Assembly: GCA_037042915.1 (NCBI GenBank)
Contig: CM073200.1
Coordinates: forward strand, 496,001-560,000
Length of the DNA: 64,000 nucleotides
Reading direction: 5' to 3'
From: Auricularia sp. M13
Taxonomy: Eukaryota; Basidiomycota; Agaricomycetes; Auriculariales; Auriculariaceae
In this document: positions 43,106 through 55,629 of the stretch, piece by piece
Numbering within the stretch: the stretch's first letter is position 1
Layout: the number at the start of each line of letters is the position of its first letter
The notes under the pieces: model-generated
What the model was told of the DNA's origin: nothing
Database searches by the model: none
Seen by the model: the letters and a program-made list of their open reading frames with translations, nothing else
Made by a program: the position numbers and the translations under genes

Positions 43106-45051
43106 ATGGCTCGCCGCACCCGGAAGCCCGCCACCGCTCGTCGCCCGCCCCAGCAGACCCCAATGGACTCGCGCTCGACCCCTGACGGCCCTTCGCCCAG
43201 CGCCCAGCGCGCTCAGGCGGCTTCGGATGCACAAACAGAACGCAATTCTGATTCGCACATGAACTCGACCCCGGCTGACAAGCCCGCGCCGCCCGCCATC
43301 GTGCTCAGCCCTGGAGCTGTCTCTGAGCGCCCAACGTACGCATCGCGCGCAAAGCAGGGCCTTCTGAAGAAGGACTCGTCGCCGACTCCAGTCCGTGCAT
43401 TGTCACCTTCCGCCGCGACCTCTGTTGCTTCCGCGGCTTCACTTGTCACAACACCGCCGCCCACGACTCCGCCTGCCCCTTCGTCTGCGCCCATGTCGAG
43501 CCAGTCCGAAATTGTTTCTGAGGAAGCCCTCGCAACGCCTCCAGCCAAGCCTGCTCTCCCAACCCTGGTTTCTGTTGAGCCATCCGCCAGTGTGGCGGTA
43601 GCGCCGGCGGCCACGCCCACGCAGGCGTCCGTGTTGCTCTCACCTGTGTCCCCCGCCGACTCTGACGGTGAAGGCGCTTTGGTGTCCTCTCTGAGCATGC
43701 CTGCGCTTTCTGCGGCTTCCTCGCGCACGTCGTTGATGTCTGTTGACGAGCTTCTCTCTCCACGCGACTCCTTCGGTTCCCCGCCTGCTGCGGCCACTTT
43801 CCTCAAATTCTACAGGGACAGAGTCGAGGGCGATCGCACCGCCGCGAACATGAGCGCCAGCGAGAGCCCGAAGACTGTAACGGCCACCATCACCGTGTCC
43901 TTGCCGACGCCCAAGCGCGCCGAGGTACGTCTTCGCGCGCGCTCTACAGTTGAACTTCCCTTCTGACAGGATGGCAGTTCCAAATCTCGTCGCGCGCACC
44001 GACTCCGCCCGAGGAAGTGATGCTGTTTGCGTCGTTGAACGACCCGCCCGCCATGGACTACTCCGTCTACGACCAGTTCGACGGCACCGAGCCCGTGTAC
44101 TGCCCGTTTCCGGACGACTTCCTGCGCCACGACTCGTTCTACTACCAGCCGCGCCTGACGTTCGAGGTCGCCACGCAGCTGTCACGCGACCCGTCACCTG
44201 TCGCCCAACAGCAGCAGTACTACCCGCCGCCGCACGAGCAACAGGCGTATGCACCGCAACACAACGGCGCGTATGGATGGGACATGCCGCCGTACCAGCA
44301 GCAGCAGCAGCAGCAGCACCAGCAACAGCAGCAACAGTGGTGCTACGTCCCCATGCCTCAGCTTCCTCCGGCTGGCGAGATGCTAGTGCCGCCGCCTGCG
44401 CCGTACTCAACTCAGGTCCCAGACCAGGGCCAGTTCCTCCAGGCTTCGGCCGCGGCGCCGCCGCCGCCGCCACCGCAAGCGTTCGCCCCCGTCCCGATGC
44501 GCCAGGGTTCTTTCCCGCCTCCACAGCCCCAGCAGCAGCCGGGACCGAAGCCGCCGTTGCCTCCACAACAGCAGCAACGTCCCCCGTACAATCAGCAGCA
44601 CTCGCAGCGCCCGCCGTACAACAGGGGATCTTCGTCTGGTAGCGTCGGTCCTGGGACTGGCGGCGGCGGCGGCGGCGGTGTGCCAGGGAACAATGGCTAC
44701 GGCGGGCGACAGTGGAACTCTGGTGGGAATGGAGGCGGACGCGGGCGCGGCGGACGGCAATATGGTAACAACAACAACGGCGGCGGCGGCGGTGGCTACC
44801 GACAAAGGGAAGGCGGCGCCTGGCGTGACGGACATATGAACGGGAACCGACGCGAAGACGGAGAACGCGGCGGAGGCTACGAAGGAAGAGGTCCGAGGAG
44901 GGACAACCCCAGAAACGAGGGTAACTCGGGCCCAGGACCAGCGCAGGCGCAGGCTCAGGCGCAGGTGTGTTGTAATTTTGCGCGCAATGGTGTAGAATTG
45001 CTAACGCGATTACAGACTGCCCCACCCGCACGTGAGCGGCAGCAGGCTTGA
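43106..45051 (+). CDS. Unknown low-complexity protein, polyQ and RGG-rich
   Basis: Three exons: 43106 to about 43924, about 43977-44963, and a last short exon from about 45016 to 45051 (ending APPARERQQA). The first half is Ser/Thr/Pro/Ala-rich and disordered. A short conserved-looking stretch, PEEVMLFASLNDPPAMDYSVY, opens the second exon. Then come CAG-coded glutamine runs (near 44,297-44,337), proline-rich blocks and a Gly/Arg-rich tail with RGRGG and several RGG/YGG-like repeats. The composition is like RNA-binding, phase-separating proteins, but no RNA-recognition domain is seen. Function unknown. The last intron has a textbook GCTAAC branch site. Confidence 0.7.
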
Positions 45052-45927
45052 GCGCGCTCGACTTTATGATTTCACCGGGACGATGGCCTATTGTTATCCG
45101 ACTACCTGCGACACGACGGCAACGAAACACGTCTGTACGACTCCCCTTCCCCTGTTACATCCCGCTATCCCCATCCATCGCTCTGAGCCAGGCTATGTAT
45201 TTTGCTGCCGCTGCGCTCGCCGTTTGCTGTCATTCAGACCGCGCACATCCCCGATTGCTGTATTTCTTTCGCCGTACCCATATCACTCCCCTCCTGCATC
45301 CCACATCTCCATCCGGTGTATCACTCCATTCCCCCTTACCTGCCCATGGACTGTCACAATATTCTGTATCCGTATTCACGATTTGCTCTGCAACAGAGAC
45401 GGATTCAAGTCGTTTCATTCCAAAAAGTCGTTTCGCGTGAAACGTGAAAAAGGCGTTAGCGTACATTGGGGGAAGATAGATATCGGCGACGACACGCAAC
45501 GTGGGGGGAAGAGTGCTCGTATGGGGCCAGACATCGGGAGGTAGGTCAGTGTCCATGGCTATGAGCTGGGACAATGGGAGGGCGCCACACCACTAAATAA
45601 AGCTTTGCTACAGATTGAGAAGGGCAGACAGACGAGGGAGATCCTTCAGCGGCCGGCACTGGCTGAGTGGTATCGATGCGATGGCAGCACGACAGCAAGC
45701 AGAGCAATAGATAGCAAAGCATAGCGGGCTTAGAGTGGCATAGATGACGGGGTTTTGTGGATGGATGGGTGATGTCTAGAGCATACGACTTCCCGCGACC
45801 GGGCGTGCGCATCGAGCGCAGAGCTTTCCGTTCCTAGGATTTCGTTTCGTTCTTCGTTCCAAGGGCCATGATAGATAAATAGACGTAGATGGGCAATATG
45901 GGTGTCGTAGTCCTCAGAAAAGCGAGG
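45052..45927. other. Gap between convergent polyQ/RGG gene and large disordered-protein gene
   Basis: 3' flanks of two convergent genes. Pyrimidine-rich tracts, no coding or repeat signal recognised. Confidence 0.5.
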
Positions 45928-48900
45928 TCATGCCTTCAGGCCAGCAGGACGGGCAGCTGGCATTTGGCTGGATGTGACGCGGCCTTTTGGACGAGGCCGG
46001 GATAACCTAAGCGATTCGGTGGGACTGCAAGGACACCGTTAGAGCGACCAACGGCGCGCAGTTGAACAAACACTTGCCTCATGAGTACGACGCCAGACGG
46101 GGGTGCATTCTCTTTGTTGGACTTAACTTCTTTTGGGGTTGCGGCATCCTTCCTCCTGGACCATCCAAGGGCGCTCCGCCTTGTAGCGCTGGGAACGCGC
46201 TGACGGGGAGCCACTGGAGCTGGCGCTGGCATAGGAGTCGGAGCTTTGTTGAGGAACTCGAAGTGGAAGGGGGAGATCGGGTTCATGGCCGAGAGCGAGG
46301 GCGGCGGCGAGGCGATGTCCATGACGGACGGCTTGAGGTTGGCATATGACGGAGGGGAGGCAACATGGTTGGACAGGTCCTGAAGGACGCTTGAGTTGTC
46401 GTGGACGTTCTTCGGCGACACGGTGATGGTATACGTGCGGCCGTACGGTGATGCACGCGACCGGAGGCTGACGCGGCGAGAGCGCAGCTCGAACGGCAGG
46501 GGCAGGTAAGTCTTCTGCGAGTGTTCGAGCATGGCCTTCATGCCGGTGGGATGAGCAGGCGGCTTGAAAGCTGTAACAAAATCAGCTTTCCGAACACACA
46601 GGACGACGAACATTACTTACATTGCAAAGCATGAACGCTCCAAGGAGTGTCATGCCATGTCTTCCTGCTCGTCTCAACCTCTTCATCCGCCTCCGTGCGC
46701 AGTTGATGGAAGCGGCGAAGGGTCTGCAGCCAGGCGTCTTCATCCCACTCCATGCTATCGTCGGGATCGACGATATGCACAGAGTCGCGTGCCTCTGCGT
46801 TCGGCGGGAACATGAAGCTCTTCTCGCCCGCGGCACTGTTAGGAGATGCGCCTTCTTCCTGGATCGTCTCGATCAAAGAATTCGTACGCGAGTACTGGGA
46901 ATACTGGGACGCGCGGCGACGATGACCTTGACCGCGAGGACGCAGACGTGCTTGCGGGACCTCGAGAGACGACGATGCCGAGTTGTTTGCCGATTGTTGC
47001 ATCACAACCTTCAGTCGCTCAATGTCAATGCTGCACTGGGAACCGTTCGACGAGCCGGACGAGGAGCCTGTGGAGGGCGACAGAGGAGGGGTGTCCGAAC
47101 CAGAAGCCGGGCGAAGGATCAAGGTTGCGGGGCGGCGGGACGCAGGCAATGGTCGAGTGAGCACCACCGAAATGTCTGCGGATGTCATGTCCTCGCCGTC
47201 GGCGCTCAGACAACTCAGCTCGAGCGACTCTCTTGAAAGCCGTCCAGCCTGCGCCTTGAGCATGCGTTCGGGTCCAAACTTGTAAGAGGGCTTCTCCGCG
47301 AGACGCGAACCCCCACGAGCCGGCGAGGCGACTTGGCCGGGAGAAGAAATGGGCTGCACTTCGTATCCGGCGTCGTCGTCGTCGTGATGGAATCTGCGCT
47401 TGCGCGCTCCAAGAGGGGATGCATCGACGAGCGAGCTGAGGGAGGCACGCCGCACGTGGCCGCCTCCAAGCATTGAGATCATCGTCTCGTCCTCCTTCAT
47501 GCCGTGTGAGCTGATACTGTTGCTCATAACCGAGAACGGCCGAATATGCCCATGTCCGAATAAGTTGCCTTGCAAAGCCTCGTCGCCGTCGCCGTAACCG
47601 AACAGAGACTCCGAGCTCGAGCTCACACTCGAACGCCGCTCGGCTTCGTCGAACATGCTGTCCACAGAAGTGCGCTTAGTCTCAAACGAGGCCTTAACCG
47701 AGGGCATCCGCCGTTCGCTCTCCTGGTCGCTTGCAACGCTCTCCGGGGGAGACGCAGCAATCGAGGTCAGCGCGAAACCAGCCGACTCGAACATCTTGTC
47801 GCCCACACCAGGACGACCAAGACGCGCCATCGAGTAGTCGCTCATGACGCTGTCCTGCGAGGCCTCCTGGCGATGATGCCTTGCCCAAGCTGCGCGACCG
47901 CCGTTCGCACCAAAGTTGCCGTATGCCATTGCGACGGAGCTCGCGCTAGCCGTCGAGTCGTTATGCTTGTGCCCGAAACGCTGGAACGTCGACGGCGGAG
48001 GGCCACTGACGTCCGCGTTAGACCAAACCGAAGTGTTGCGCCGATGGTGACCCCGCCAGATAGGTGCAGACCGGAAGTAGAAGCTCGAGCGGTCGCTGTC
48101 CACCGACCGGTTCCTCACATGGGCGCGGCGGAAGTCGAACGTGTCCTCCATGGTCGAGGACAGGTCGTCAACCGACATCATGTTTGCAGGCCCAAAGTTG
48201 AACGGGTCCGGCTTCCCACCCTGGAGCACGACGCCATAGTCGCTGACCGAAGCGATGCTAATCTCAGAGATTTGCCTCGCATGAGGGCGACGGCGCGATG
48301 TTGGCGGAGGCGCAGCAGAGCGCTGGGCGGACATGCCGTATTCCCACTTGTTGCGGATGTCGCCAAACGTCGAAAGGCCCGAAAAGCTGATCTCGGACGG
48401 GCTGTGGCCGTGACGTCCGCGCACCAGGGTCTGATACGCATCCTGCCTGGCCTTGCGCTTCGACGCGCTGTCCGATTCCGCAATAGAGCTGAGCCGCTCA
48501 CGAACTTGGCGGGTCGCTTGCTCGAAGGAGTGAGGAAGGGGCTGCGGCTGCGAGGCGAAGGCGCGCATAACGCCCGAATCCATGCTCGCGGTTGACTCGG
48601 TGCGAATGCGCTCGACGACCTCCGGAGGCGGGATGATATCAGACAGCGTCAGGCCGCGGTCGACGGGATCCTGCGCAGCGAGTGCAGGCGAAGCTCCGGG
48701 GCTGGGCGGCTTGGAGGACGTCGAGCTGCCAAACTTGAATGCCCTGTTGAGCTGGCCATCCGAGGGGCGCGACATCGGCTTGATCTGTACGCAGTCGTCT
48801 TCTCCGTCCTCATCGCCACCGTCGCTGGAACCGCCGAACGGATCGGTCTTCGTTGTGTCGTCGACCTCGAGGACGCGCTCCTCAGCTTCGTCGAATGCAG

Positions 48901-51900
48901 GGTTGGAGAGCGGCCCATCCCCAACGCTACTGACATTGCTCTTGCGATGGCGCAATCCGGCAGGAAGAGGCGGCACAGGAGGAGCCAGCGAGAGGTTGAA
49001 GTTCAAGCCCATCTTGGAAGGAGTCTGGAACGCCGCCTCGAGCTGCTCAACGAAACTTCCATCGGCAGGAGCACTTTGGCTCAAGGACGCAAGCTCGCCT
49101 GCAAAGATCGCGATGAGCAGACCGTTGCATGATGAATGACATCGAGACATACCAGTGAAGTCGAAGCTCTTCTTAGTGTCCTCAGTAGAGTCAGTCGGGC
49201 TCGTCACAGCCGGCTCCGTCCCCTCGTCCGACACAAACGCCTGGAAAACCGGGATGGAGATCCTGCGCGGGAGGGGGAGAGGGAGACTGAGCGTCCCAGC
49301 CGGCGTGGGCACCGGCGTCGGAGGCGGCATGGGCGGGGGCGGCCCTGGGCTCGGCGGCGTCGGCCGCACAGTGAGCGGGCGCGAGAGGATCTCCCGGGCG
49401 GCATCGCGTTCGGGCGAGGGGAACGCGACGGTATTCTCCGCCGAGCTGATGATGCTCTGCAGCTCGTCGGGCACGTCGTCAAGCGGCGCGTCCGCGTCGG
49501 CCATGCCGAGCGTGCCCTTCATGCCCAGGTTGCGCCGCAGGTCCGTCGTGATCTGCCCGGACTGCTTGCGCGCGTGGCCCTTGGTCGACTGCGGCGCGAT
49601 CGCCACCAGGCTGGACGACTTGCGCACGTGGCCGCACGCGCGCGTCGGCGGCGGCGTCGGCGTGTCCGGCGCCGCGCCGGGTGTGCGCAGCGTCTTCGCC
49701 GGCGGGCGCGACTGGCCGAACGTCGACCCGGGTGGCATCGCCGAGGGTGTGGGTGTGGGTGTGGGTGAAGTATTGTCGTTAGAAAGAGAAGCAGGGGTGT
49801 GCGTCGCCGGCGGCGACGGCGTCTTCTTGTCGTTCTTCGTCGTCGTAATCGTACTCGTACCATCTTTAGTTACAGTTCTTGGGGAAACAGTCTTCGCAGT
49901 CTTGAGAGTCGTGGGAACATTATGCACATTCGCCGCGGCCGCCGCCTTCGGTTTCAATTTCGAGGAGGCGGGCGACGTTGGGGTGGTGGCGGTCGCAGTC
50001 GTGGACGACGCCGGGCCGTCCTTGCGTGAGAGAAGTCGTGTGGGTCGTAAAGTGCTTGCGCGGGGGGAGATGGCGCCAGGACGCTTATTGACGGCCGGGG
50101 GCGGGGGCGGGGGGAGCGGCTGCACCGGCGGCGGCGGCGTCTCCGCGCGCGGCGGGAGCTCGGGCGTCGAGAAAATCGCCGCGAGCATCTGCGTCGAACG
50201 GCGCTTGAGCGTGCCGCGCAGCGTGTTCTGCGACTCGGCGGCGGTGGGAGTCGACGGCGACGCGAGGCTCGCAGACAGCGAGCCGACGGGGCGCAGCTTG
50301 GGCGCGCCCAGGGCGTCCTTCTTGAGCTGCGACGGCGACATGGGCAGCGGCGCGACGATCGGCTGGCCGATGAGCGGCTTGGCCGCCGTGTGCGTGTGCA
50401 CCGTCATCGTCGTCGCCACGCCCGAGGTGCGCTTCGTCGGCGTGCGGCACTGCGCGTACGGCCGCAGCGACGTGAGGCTGACCTGGTGGCCGCGGCTCTT
50501 GGGCTCTGCCGGCGGCTGCGCGCCCGACTTCGGCGTGTCCGGCGCGGGCATGCCGATGCTCGAGAGCCCCATCGTCGCCGCGCGGCGGACGGGGCTGCCG
50601 CGCATGGAGGGCAGGGGCTCCGTCAGGTCGTCTCCGTCGAACCGGGTGCGCGTCGTATGCGGCGTGCTGTCGGGCGTCTGCAGGTCCAGACGTCCAATGA
50701 GCGACGCAAGGTCGGACGTCGCAGCGTTCAGAGCTGCAAGAGCTAGCAAATACGTCAGCACAGTATAAAAATCCAGCGAGCGCGAAAAAAAAAACATACG
50801 GTCATCGTCGATCATCGCGGGGAGCTGACGCTGACCCAGCAGCTGCTCGCTCATGGGCCGCGGACGCGCGCGCTTCGCAGGCGTCTCAGCGGCGGCAGGC
50901 TCGTGCACGGGCGGCGTGCCGGGCTGCGGCTCGAGCGACCAGTTCGCGTGCGGCAGCTCGGCCGTCGGGCTCTCCGTGAAGGACTTGGCGTACATGACGG
51001 CGCGGTGGAACTCGTCCTGCGCCGGCGTCAGCACCGGCGGCGTCGGCGGCGGCGGGGGGTCGAGCGGGAAGGTAGCCGTCATCGGCGGGTCGTTGCCCAT
51101 CATCCACACGGGCAGCGCGGGGCGCTTGCGCGCGTCGGCAGTATCGCGCTTCGAGTCCCTCTCCTTCTTGCGCTCCTTCTCCGCGGAGTCGCGCTTCGAG
51201 CTGCGCTTCGTGCTGGCGGTGCTGCTCGACGCCCGGCGCTCCGTGCGCTCGCGCTCGCGGGCGGTATCGACGACGCTGGGGTCCCAGCGGACGCTCGAGC
51301 CCGTGGAGATGCGGCGCGGGTCGGCGCTGCCGCCGCTCGCGCTCGACAAGATGCTCTCGGCGCCGAGCGACTGCTTCTTGCCTCTCAACGTGGGCTGGTC
51401 CCTCGCAGAGTCGACGGAGAGCCTGTTCAGCTCGGAAAGGGCGGCACTAGAGACAGTGCCGGTCTTACTCGCCCGCTTCTCCTTCTTCTGGCCCGCCTTC
51501 TTCGCCTTCTTCTCCTTCTCGGAGCCGGGCTTATCCTCCTGCCTCGGGTTCTCCTTGTCGTCCCCGCCGCGGAGCTGCGCCCACGAGCTGAGGCGCGCGA
51601 GCGACTTGACGGAGCGCATCGCGCGGATGGCCAGCGAGCCGTTCTTGTCTGCCGGCGCTGGCGGCGCAAGCAGCGCGGGCGAGCCGAAGGACAGCGTCGC
51701 CGAGCGACCGCGGCCGGGCTCCAGGCCGAATGTCGGCGTCGTCGGGCGCGTCGGCGGCGGGACGTCTGAGTGGAAGACGGGGTTGGCCGCGAAGGGGTCG
51801 GGGAAGTGCGTCTGGTCCGCGGGCGGCGTCAGGATGATGGGCATCCCTGCTGTAGATGCTGCTGCGGGGATGGATAACAGCAGCCCCGTGTCGAGCGAGT

Positions 51901-52671
51901 GCGTTCGTGGATTTGCTGGGCGACCCAGGTTGCTCGGCGGTAACGCAGGCTTCGGGGCAATGACGCCTGATAGTGAGCGGAAGGGCCCTGGAGCTGCACC
52001 AAGCCTTGGTTAACAGACTGGGAAGGTGAGAAAATGAAGGAAATCTTACATTTCGAACGCCCGCGTTGCTTCTCGGCGTCCTTCTCCTTCGAGTCCTTGC
52101 GCCCACGGCCCATAGTCCGGGTGAACCAGTTGCCCTCCTTCTCATTCTCCTTATTCTCCTTGGACTCCTTCACCTTCTCCTTGGCCTCCTTCTCCTTCTC
52201 CTTCACCGCAGCGGCCTGCTGGCGCGCGGCCTCGATATTGAGCGACCATCCGAGATCCCCCAGCGCCGCACGCGACTTCTTGCGCTGCACGACGACGATC
52301 TCCCCGATCTCAGGGTCGTCCGCGGGGTCGACGTAGATGTCGAAGCTGCGCGCCGAGTCGGCGTGGCGGAGGACGTCGGACATGTCCCTGTCCTTGTCCT
52401 TCTGCTTCGACACGAGCATGCTGAGTTTCGAGCGCTTCGGGACGAGCTTCGCGCGCGGCTCCTGGCGCGGCGCGAGCGGCGAGCCCGAGACGCTCGACTG
52501 GGCGGGCGTCGCGGTCGTCAGGCGGATGGTGGGGATCTGCTGGGGAGGATGGACGGGGCGCGGGGTGCCAAACGAGAGATGGGGGTCTTGGATGGCTGGG
52601 TGTTGCGGGGGTGTGGCGGAGGATGCACGCTGCGGGAGCAGGAGCTCCGATCTCCGCGAAAACGATGCCAT
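45928..52671 (-). CDS. Very large disordered protein with repeated H-x-R-x-x-S/T sites
   Basis: Minus strand, start ATG at 52,671, at least six exons, over 1,900 aa. Mostly disordered and Ser/Pro/Thr-rich with Lys/Glu-rich charged stretches (KEKEKEAKEKVKESKENKEN near 52,150-52,210; KEKKAKKAGQKKEKRASKTG near 51,455-51,520). Seven H-x-R-x-x-S/T sites match the NDR/LATS (Cbk1/Orb6) kinase consensus. A short C-terminal acidic segment (DSMEWDEDAWLQTLRRFHQL) and a terminal part with MKAMLEHSQKTYLPLPF look conserved. The last intron appears to be GC-AG (about 46,013-46,068), giving an end SSQMPAARPAGLKA at 45,928; reading through instead ends at 45,936. No catalytic domain seen. A role in polarity or signalling is a guess from the phosphosites. 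Confidence 0.75.
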
Positions 52672-53480
52672 GCCTGTGAGGATGCGGATGAGGAAGACCA
52701 AGATCGTATAGCCGTCAGTTGAACTATTATTTCTTGATTTTTTCTAAATCCGTGAGTGCGTCGTCGCGAGGCGTGTCGTGCGAACAAGACGGGCTTCAGT
52801 ATGCGATGCTCTGCGCGCCATCGTGGCATGAGCGTGACAGCGACAGACTGTGGCGCGACATGAGGGCGGACCTGGAGTCTTGCGGCTGTGTTGGTTGGTT
52901 GGTTGGTTGGCGGGAACAAACCTGATGCCCGTGTTCAGCAGCGCACAGCAGCCGGCACGCAGGCCACACACCTTGCCTTCGAGCTGCAAATGCAACTGGT
53001 AACCCGAAGACGCGTGCAGCGAGCAAAGCAGGTCCGATTAACGCGTGAACGGGAGCGCGGTGAAGCCGAGAGTACCGTACCTAGAATGTCACCGTCGACT
53101 ATGGCCTGGCAACTTCGAGGTGAGCATGGGTCCCCAAGCAAAGAATAAAGCAGAATTGGCGCACTATAAAGCCGCGAATCGATCGCGTCGGCCGCTGCTT
53201 GTCACACAACCTCGACCTGGGCACGTGCAGGTCAGAATGGCCCAGCGCGCAGAGCACGGCGGCCACGGCACACGCACCCTCGCTGCTGGCGCTGCGGACG
53301 GCGGTTGGGAGAGGGCGAGTTCCTAGGAGCAGGAGCGCTTTCGGGGCAAAGAGCAACAACCCAACTTTGATTCCGCGCCGGTCGCTCAACCGTGCGATTG
53401 GAGCGCGGGTTGATCCGGAGTCCAACGGCACGTGACGTGACGTGTCGCGTCTGCGACCCTGAATTTCGTGTGAGAATGTC

Positions 53481-53576
53481 GTGGAAAGCGCTTGGAAGGA
53501 GCAGAAATTGCGTTACTGGGCTGCTGACGTGGAACGCGCTTTTAGGGAGCAGAAATTGCGTTACTGTGCTGCTGAC
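53481..53576. repeat. 48-bp tandem duplication, two copies
   Basis: Copies at 53,481-53,528 and 53,529-53,576. Both share GGAGCAGAAATTGCGTTACT and end GCTGCTGAC, with a handful of differences. Confidence 0.85.
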
Positions 53577-54352
53577 GCGTGTCGCCGTGTTCCTCATCAG
53601 TGATTGGAGGCAAAAAGCTTCAGACAATGCAACTTCATGCCTGAAAATATGTCTCGTAGACCATAAAACTGTCGAGATTTCCCTGTCAGATGATAGAGAG
53701 AGGCGTTCGAACCTGCGCTGGAGCCCATCATCTTGCCGCGGAAACTCCGTGTTGCGGCCGCCGTGCAGCGCGGCTTCCACTGCCAGAGCGTGACTACATT
53801 GTCCCATTCATGACTAACCCAAGCGCATCCGAATCGTAAACGCGCCTCAGCCTCCGATCAACTCCTATCTTCACTTCCTCAACGATGAGGCGGGGAACGA
53901 CTCGGTCGAGACTCAGCGTGTTCGCTGTTCACTGTTCTCGTCCCGGTCGTTTTTGGAGTGCGTGTGAATTGGGTTTCGCAAGTCAAATTTCGACGAGAGG
54001 ATGAACTGTTCCCAGGGGTTTGTTAGGTGTATGGTACATATGGTGCCGAGGCAGAGCTCGCGTACAATCTCAAGAGTCCATTCAATTCGAATTCGACTGG
54101 AATCGCATTTTCTTCACAATATGTACAGAACCTAAATCAAACTCCCGCAGTGTCCTAACCCGTCAGACTGGCACACGTCCATACCGTAAAGCAGTCGACG
54201 GGACTGTTCGAGGCCTACACTGAATACGTCTAGCCTGAGGAAAATGCAGAACCCCGACCGATCGCAGATCCGTATCCCGACCCCCAACTTGAAGTCGATC
54301 GCCGTGTTTGCGGGGATGAGCCAGGGCCTGGGGAATGCAATCAGGGACGTAT

Positions 54353-54363
54353 AGCGTATATAA
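54353..54363 (+). promoter_or_regulatory. TATA box of small secreted protein gene
   Basis: GCGTATATAAG about 85 bp before the ATG at 54,444. Confidence 0.6.
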
Positions 54364-54443
54364 GCCGACGCGTGTCGACGTCCTCTACCAGCAAACAGCG
54401 ACAGCAGCTATCCGCTACTCTCGAACCACTCGCAGTTTCGGAA

Positions 54444-54939
54444 ATGCAGTTCTCTCACATCGCAGTCCTCATCCTCGCCGCGCTCGCAGACGTGCGCGCC
54501 GCACCGTCTGCCGTTAATGCTCTCCCTCGGCGCAACTCCCAGTCCGGGGATGCGGATGCGGATGCGAGGTACGTTCAGCGTTGCATTCGTGCAGCACAAA
54601 TCTGCTAGGCATGGGCGAGACTCTCACCTCCCCCCCCAGCCTGAGCGTCACGGTGAAGCCTGCCACACGGCCAGCTCCCATGGCCTTCTTCCACGCCCAC
54701 AACCAGGTATGCACCGATATCTTCCCACTACACACACCCACTCTTTCTCTCTCATTCTGATCCCATTTTCGCAGCCTGACGAAGACGACGACGACGAGGA
54801 GGAAGTGTACATCTACCACTACAAGTCGCGTCCCGCCGCGCGCCGCATCCACTGGCATGCGCATTCCCACCGTGTCGGAGCCGCCGCGCCGCCGGCGTTG
54901 ATGCGCATGGTCGCGCAGCGCCGGACTTCTCGCTATTGA
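54444..54939 (+). CDS. Small secreted protein candidate (118 aa)
   Basis: Three exons (54444-54568, 54640-54706, 54775-54939) give 118 aa. The N-terminus MQFSHIAVLILAALADVRAA is a typical signal peptide, followed by NALPRRNS, a possible Kex2-type dibasic site. The mature part has PDEDDDDEEEVYIYHYKSRP and an Arg/His-rich stretch RRIHWHAHSHRVG. No cysteines are found in the mature part, so it is not a disulfide-rich effector. No family recognised. A TATA box sits 85 bp upstream, suggesting strong or regulated transcription. It could be an orphan secreted peptide; splice sites are good. Confidence 0.6.
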
Positions 54940-55629
54940 GTATTTGACTGAGAGGTCCAGAAGGACTTACTGTAGAAAAGTTTTTTTGGTTTATGGGTGG
55001 CTTAGATCGTCGGCTTGAGGCTGAACAAAACTAAAGGCATCGCTCCCGGGCCTGATCCAGGTAGATCCAGAAGCACACATCTAAAGTGTACTGTATTGTT
55101 AGTTTCCTCTTGGCCTACGCAATCTGAACATGTACTGTACAATCTGAACATGTACCTGTTTGACAGTGCGTGGCAACAAACGATCACGTGCGCAAGGCAC
55201 CGGGACCTGCACCCATCACGTGAGATCGACAGTAGCAGTGTCAGAAGGCTGTTTTGGGGGCATCGGGAGCATCCTGGGGAAGGGCAGGGCAGAGATGGCC
55301 GAAATCTCCGGGCGTGGGAATTGCCACGAGCTCAGGAGGGTATTTCTGAGCTTGAGCGTTACACAAACGCGTGTTGTTTTACATAATCGAGCTGAGGCGG
55401 CTTCACAGTAATAAAGCTGTGTGCCTGCGGGGGAGCGCAGCGTTGGTAAGGAGGCCGGTTACTTTGCAGGAGACTCACGAAAGTCACAGCGGGTGTAAGC
55501 GGATTGACAAGACCTGAGGAGCGCTCGGTTCGCCGGCCGCCGAAGCCCTGGCGACGGATCTGGCCGAAGATCCCGTGTGCTCTATGAAGTTGGCTGCGTC
55601 CATTCTGCTACGGCCAGCTCTGCGCTCGG
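54940..55629. other. Gap between small secreted protein gene and F-box-like gene
   Basis: Spacer and promoter. A short direct repeat AATCTGAACATGTAC occurs at 55,127 and 55,141. No gene seen. Confidence 0.5.

Larger units (their letters stand above)
52672..54443. other. Long divergent intergenic region with a 48-bp tandem repeat
   Basis: 1.8 kb between divergent genes. It holds a short GGTT microsatellite (near 52,893-52,910) and a 48-bp direct repeat (53,481-53,576). Open frames on both strands show no domain. A TATA box for the small secreted protein gene is at about 54,357. Confidence 0.55.

Noticed and set aside
49155-52013. Plus-strand ORFs of 386-537 codons opposite the large disordered gene
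   Set aside because: Antisense shadows of a GC-rich coding sequence; the minus-strand frame has conserved-looking motifs and proper introns.
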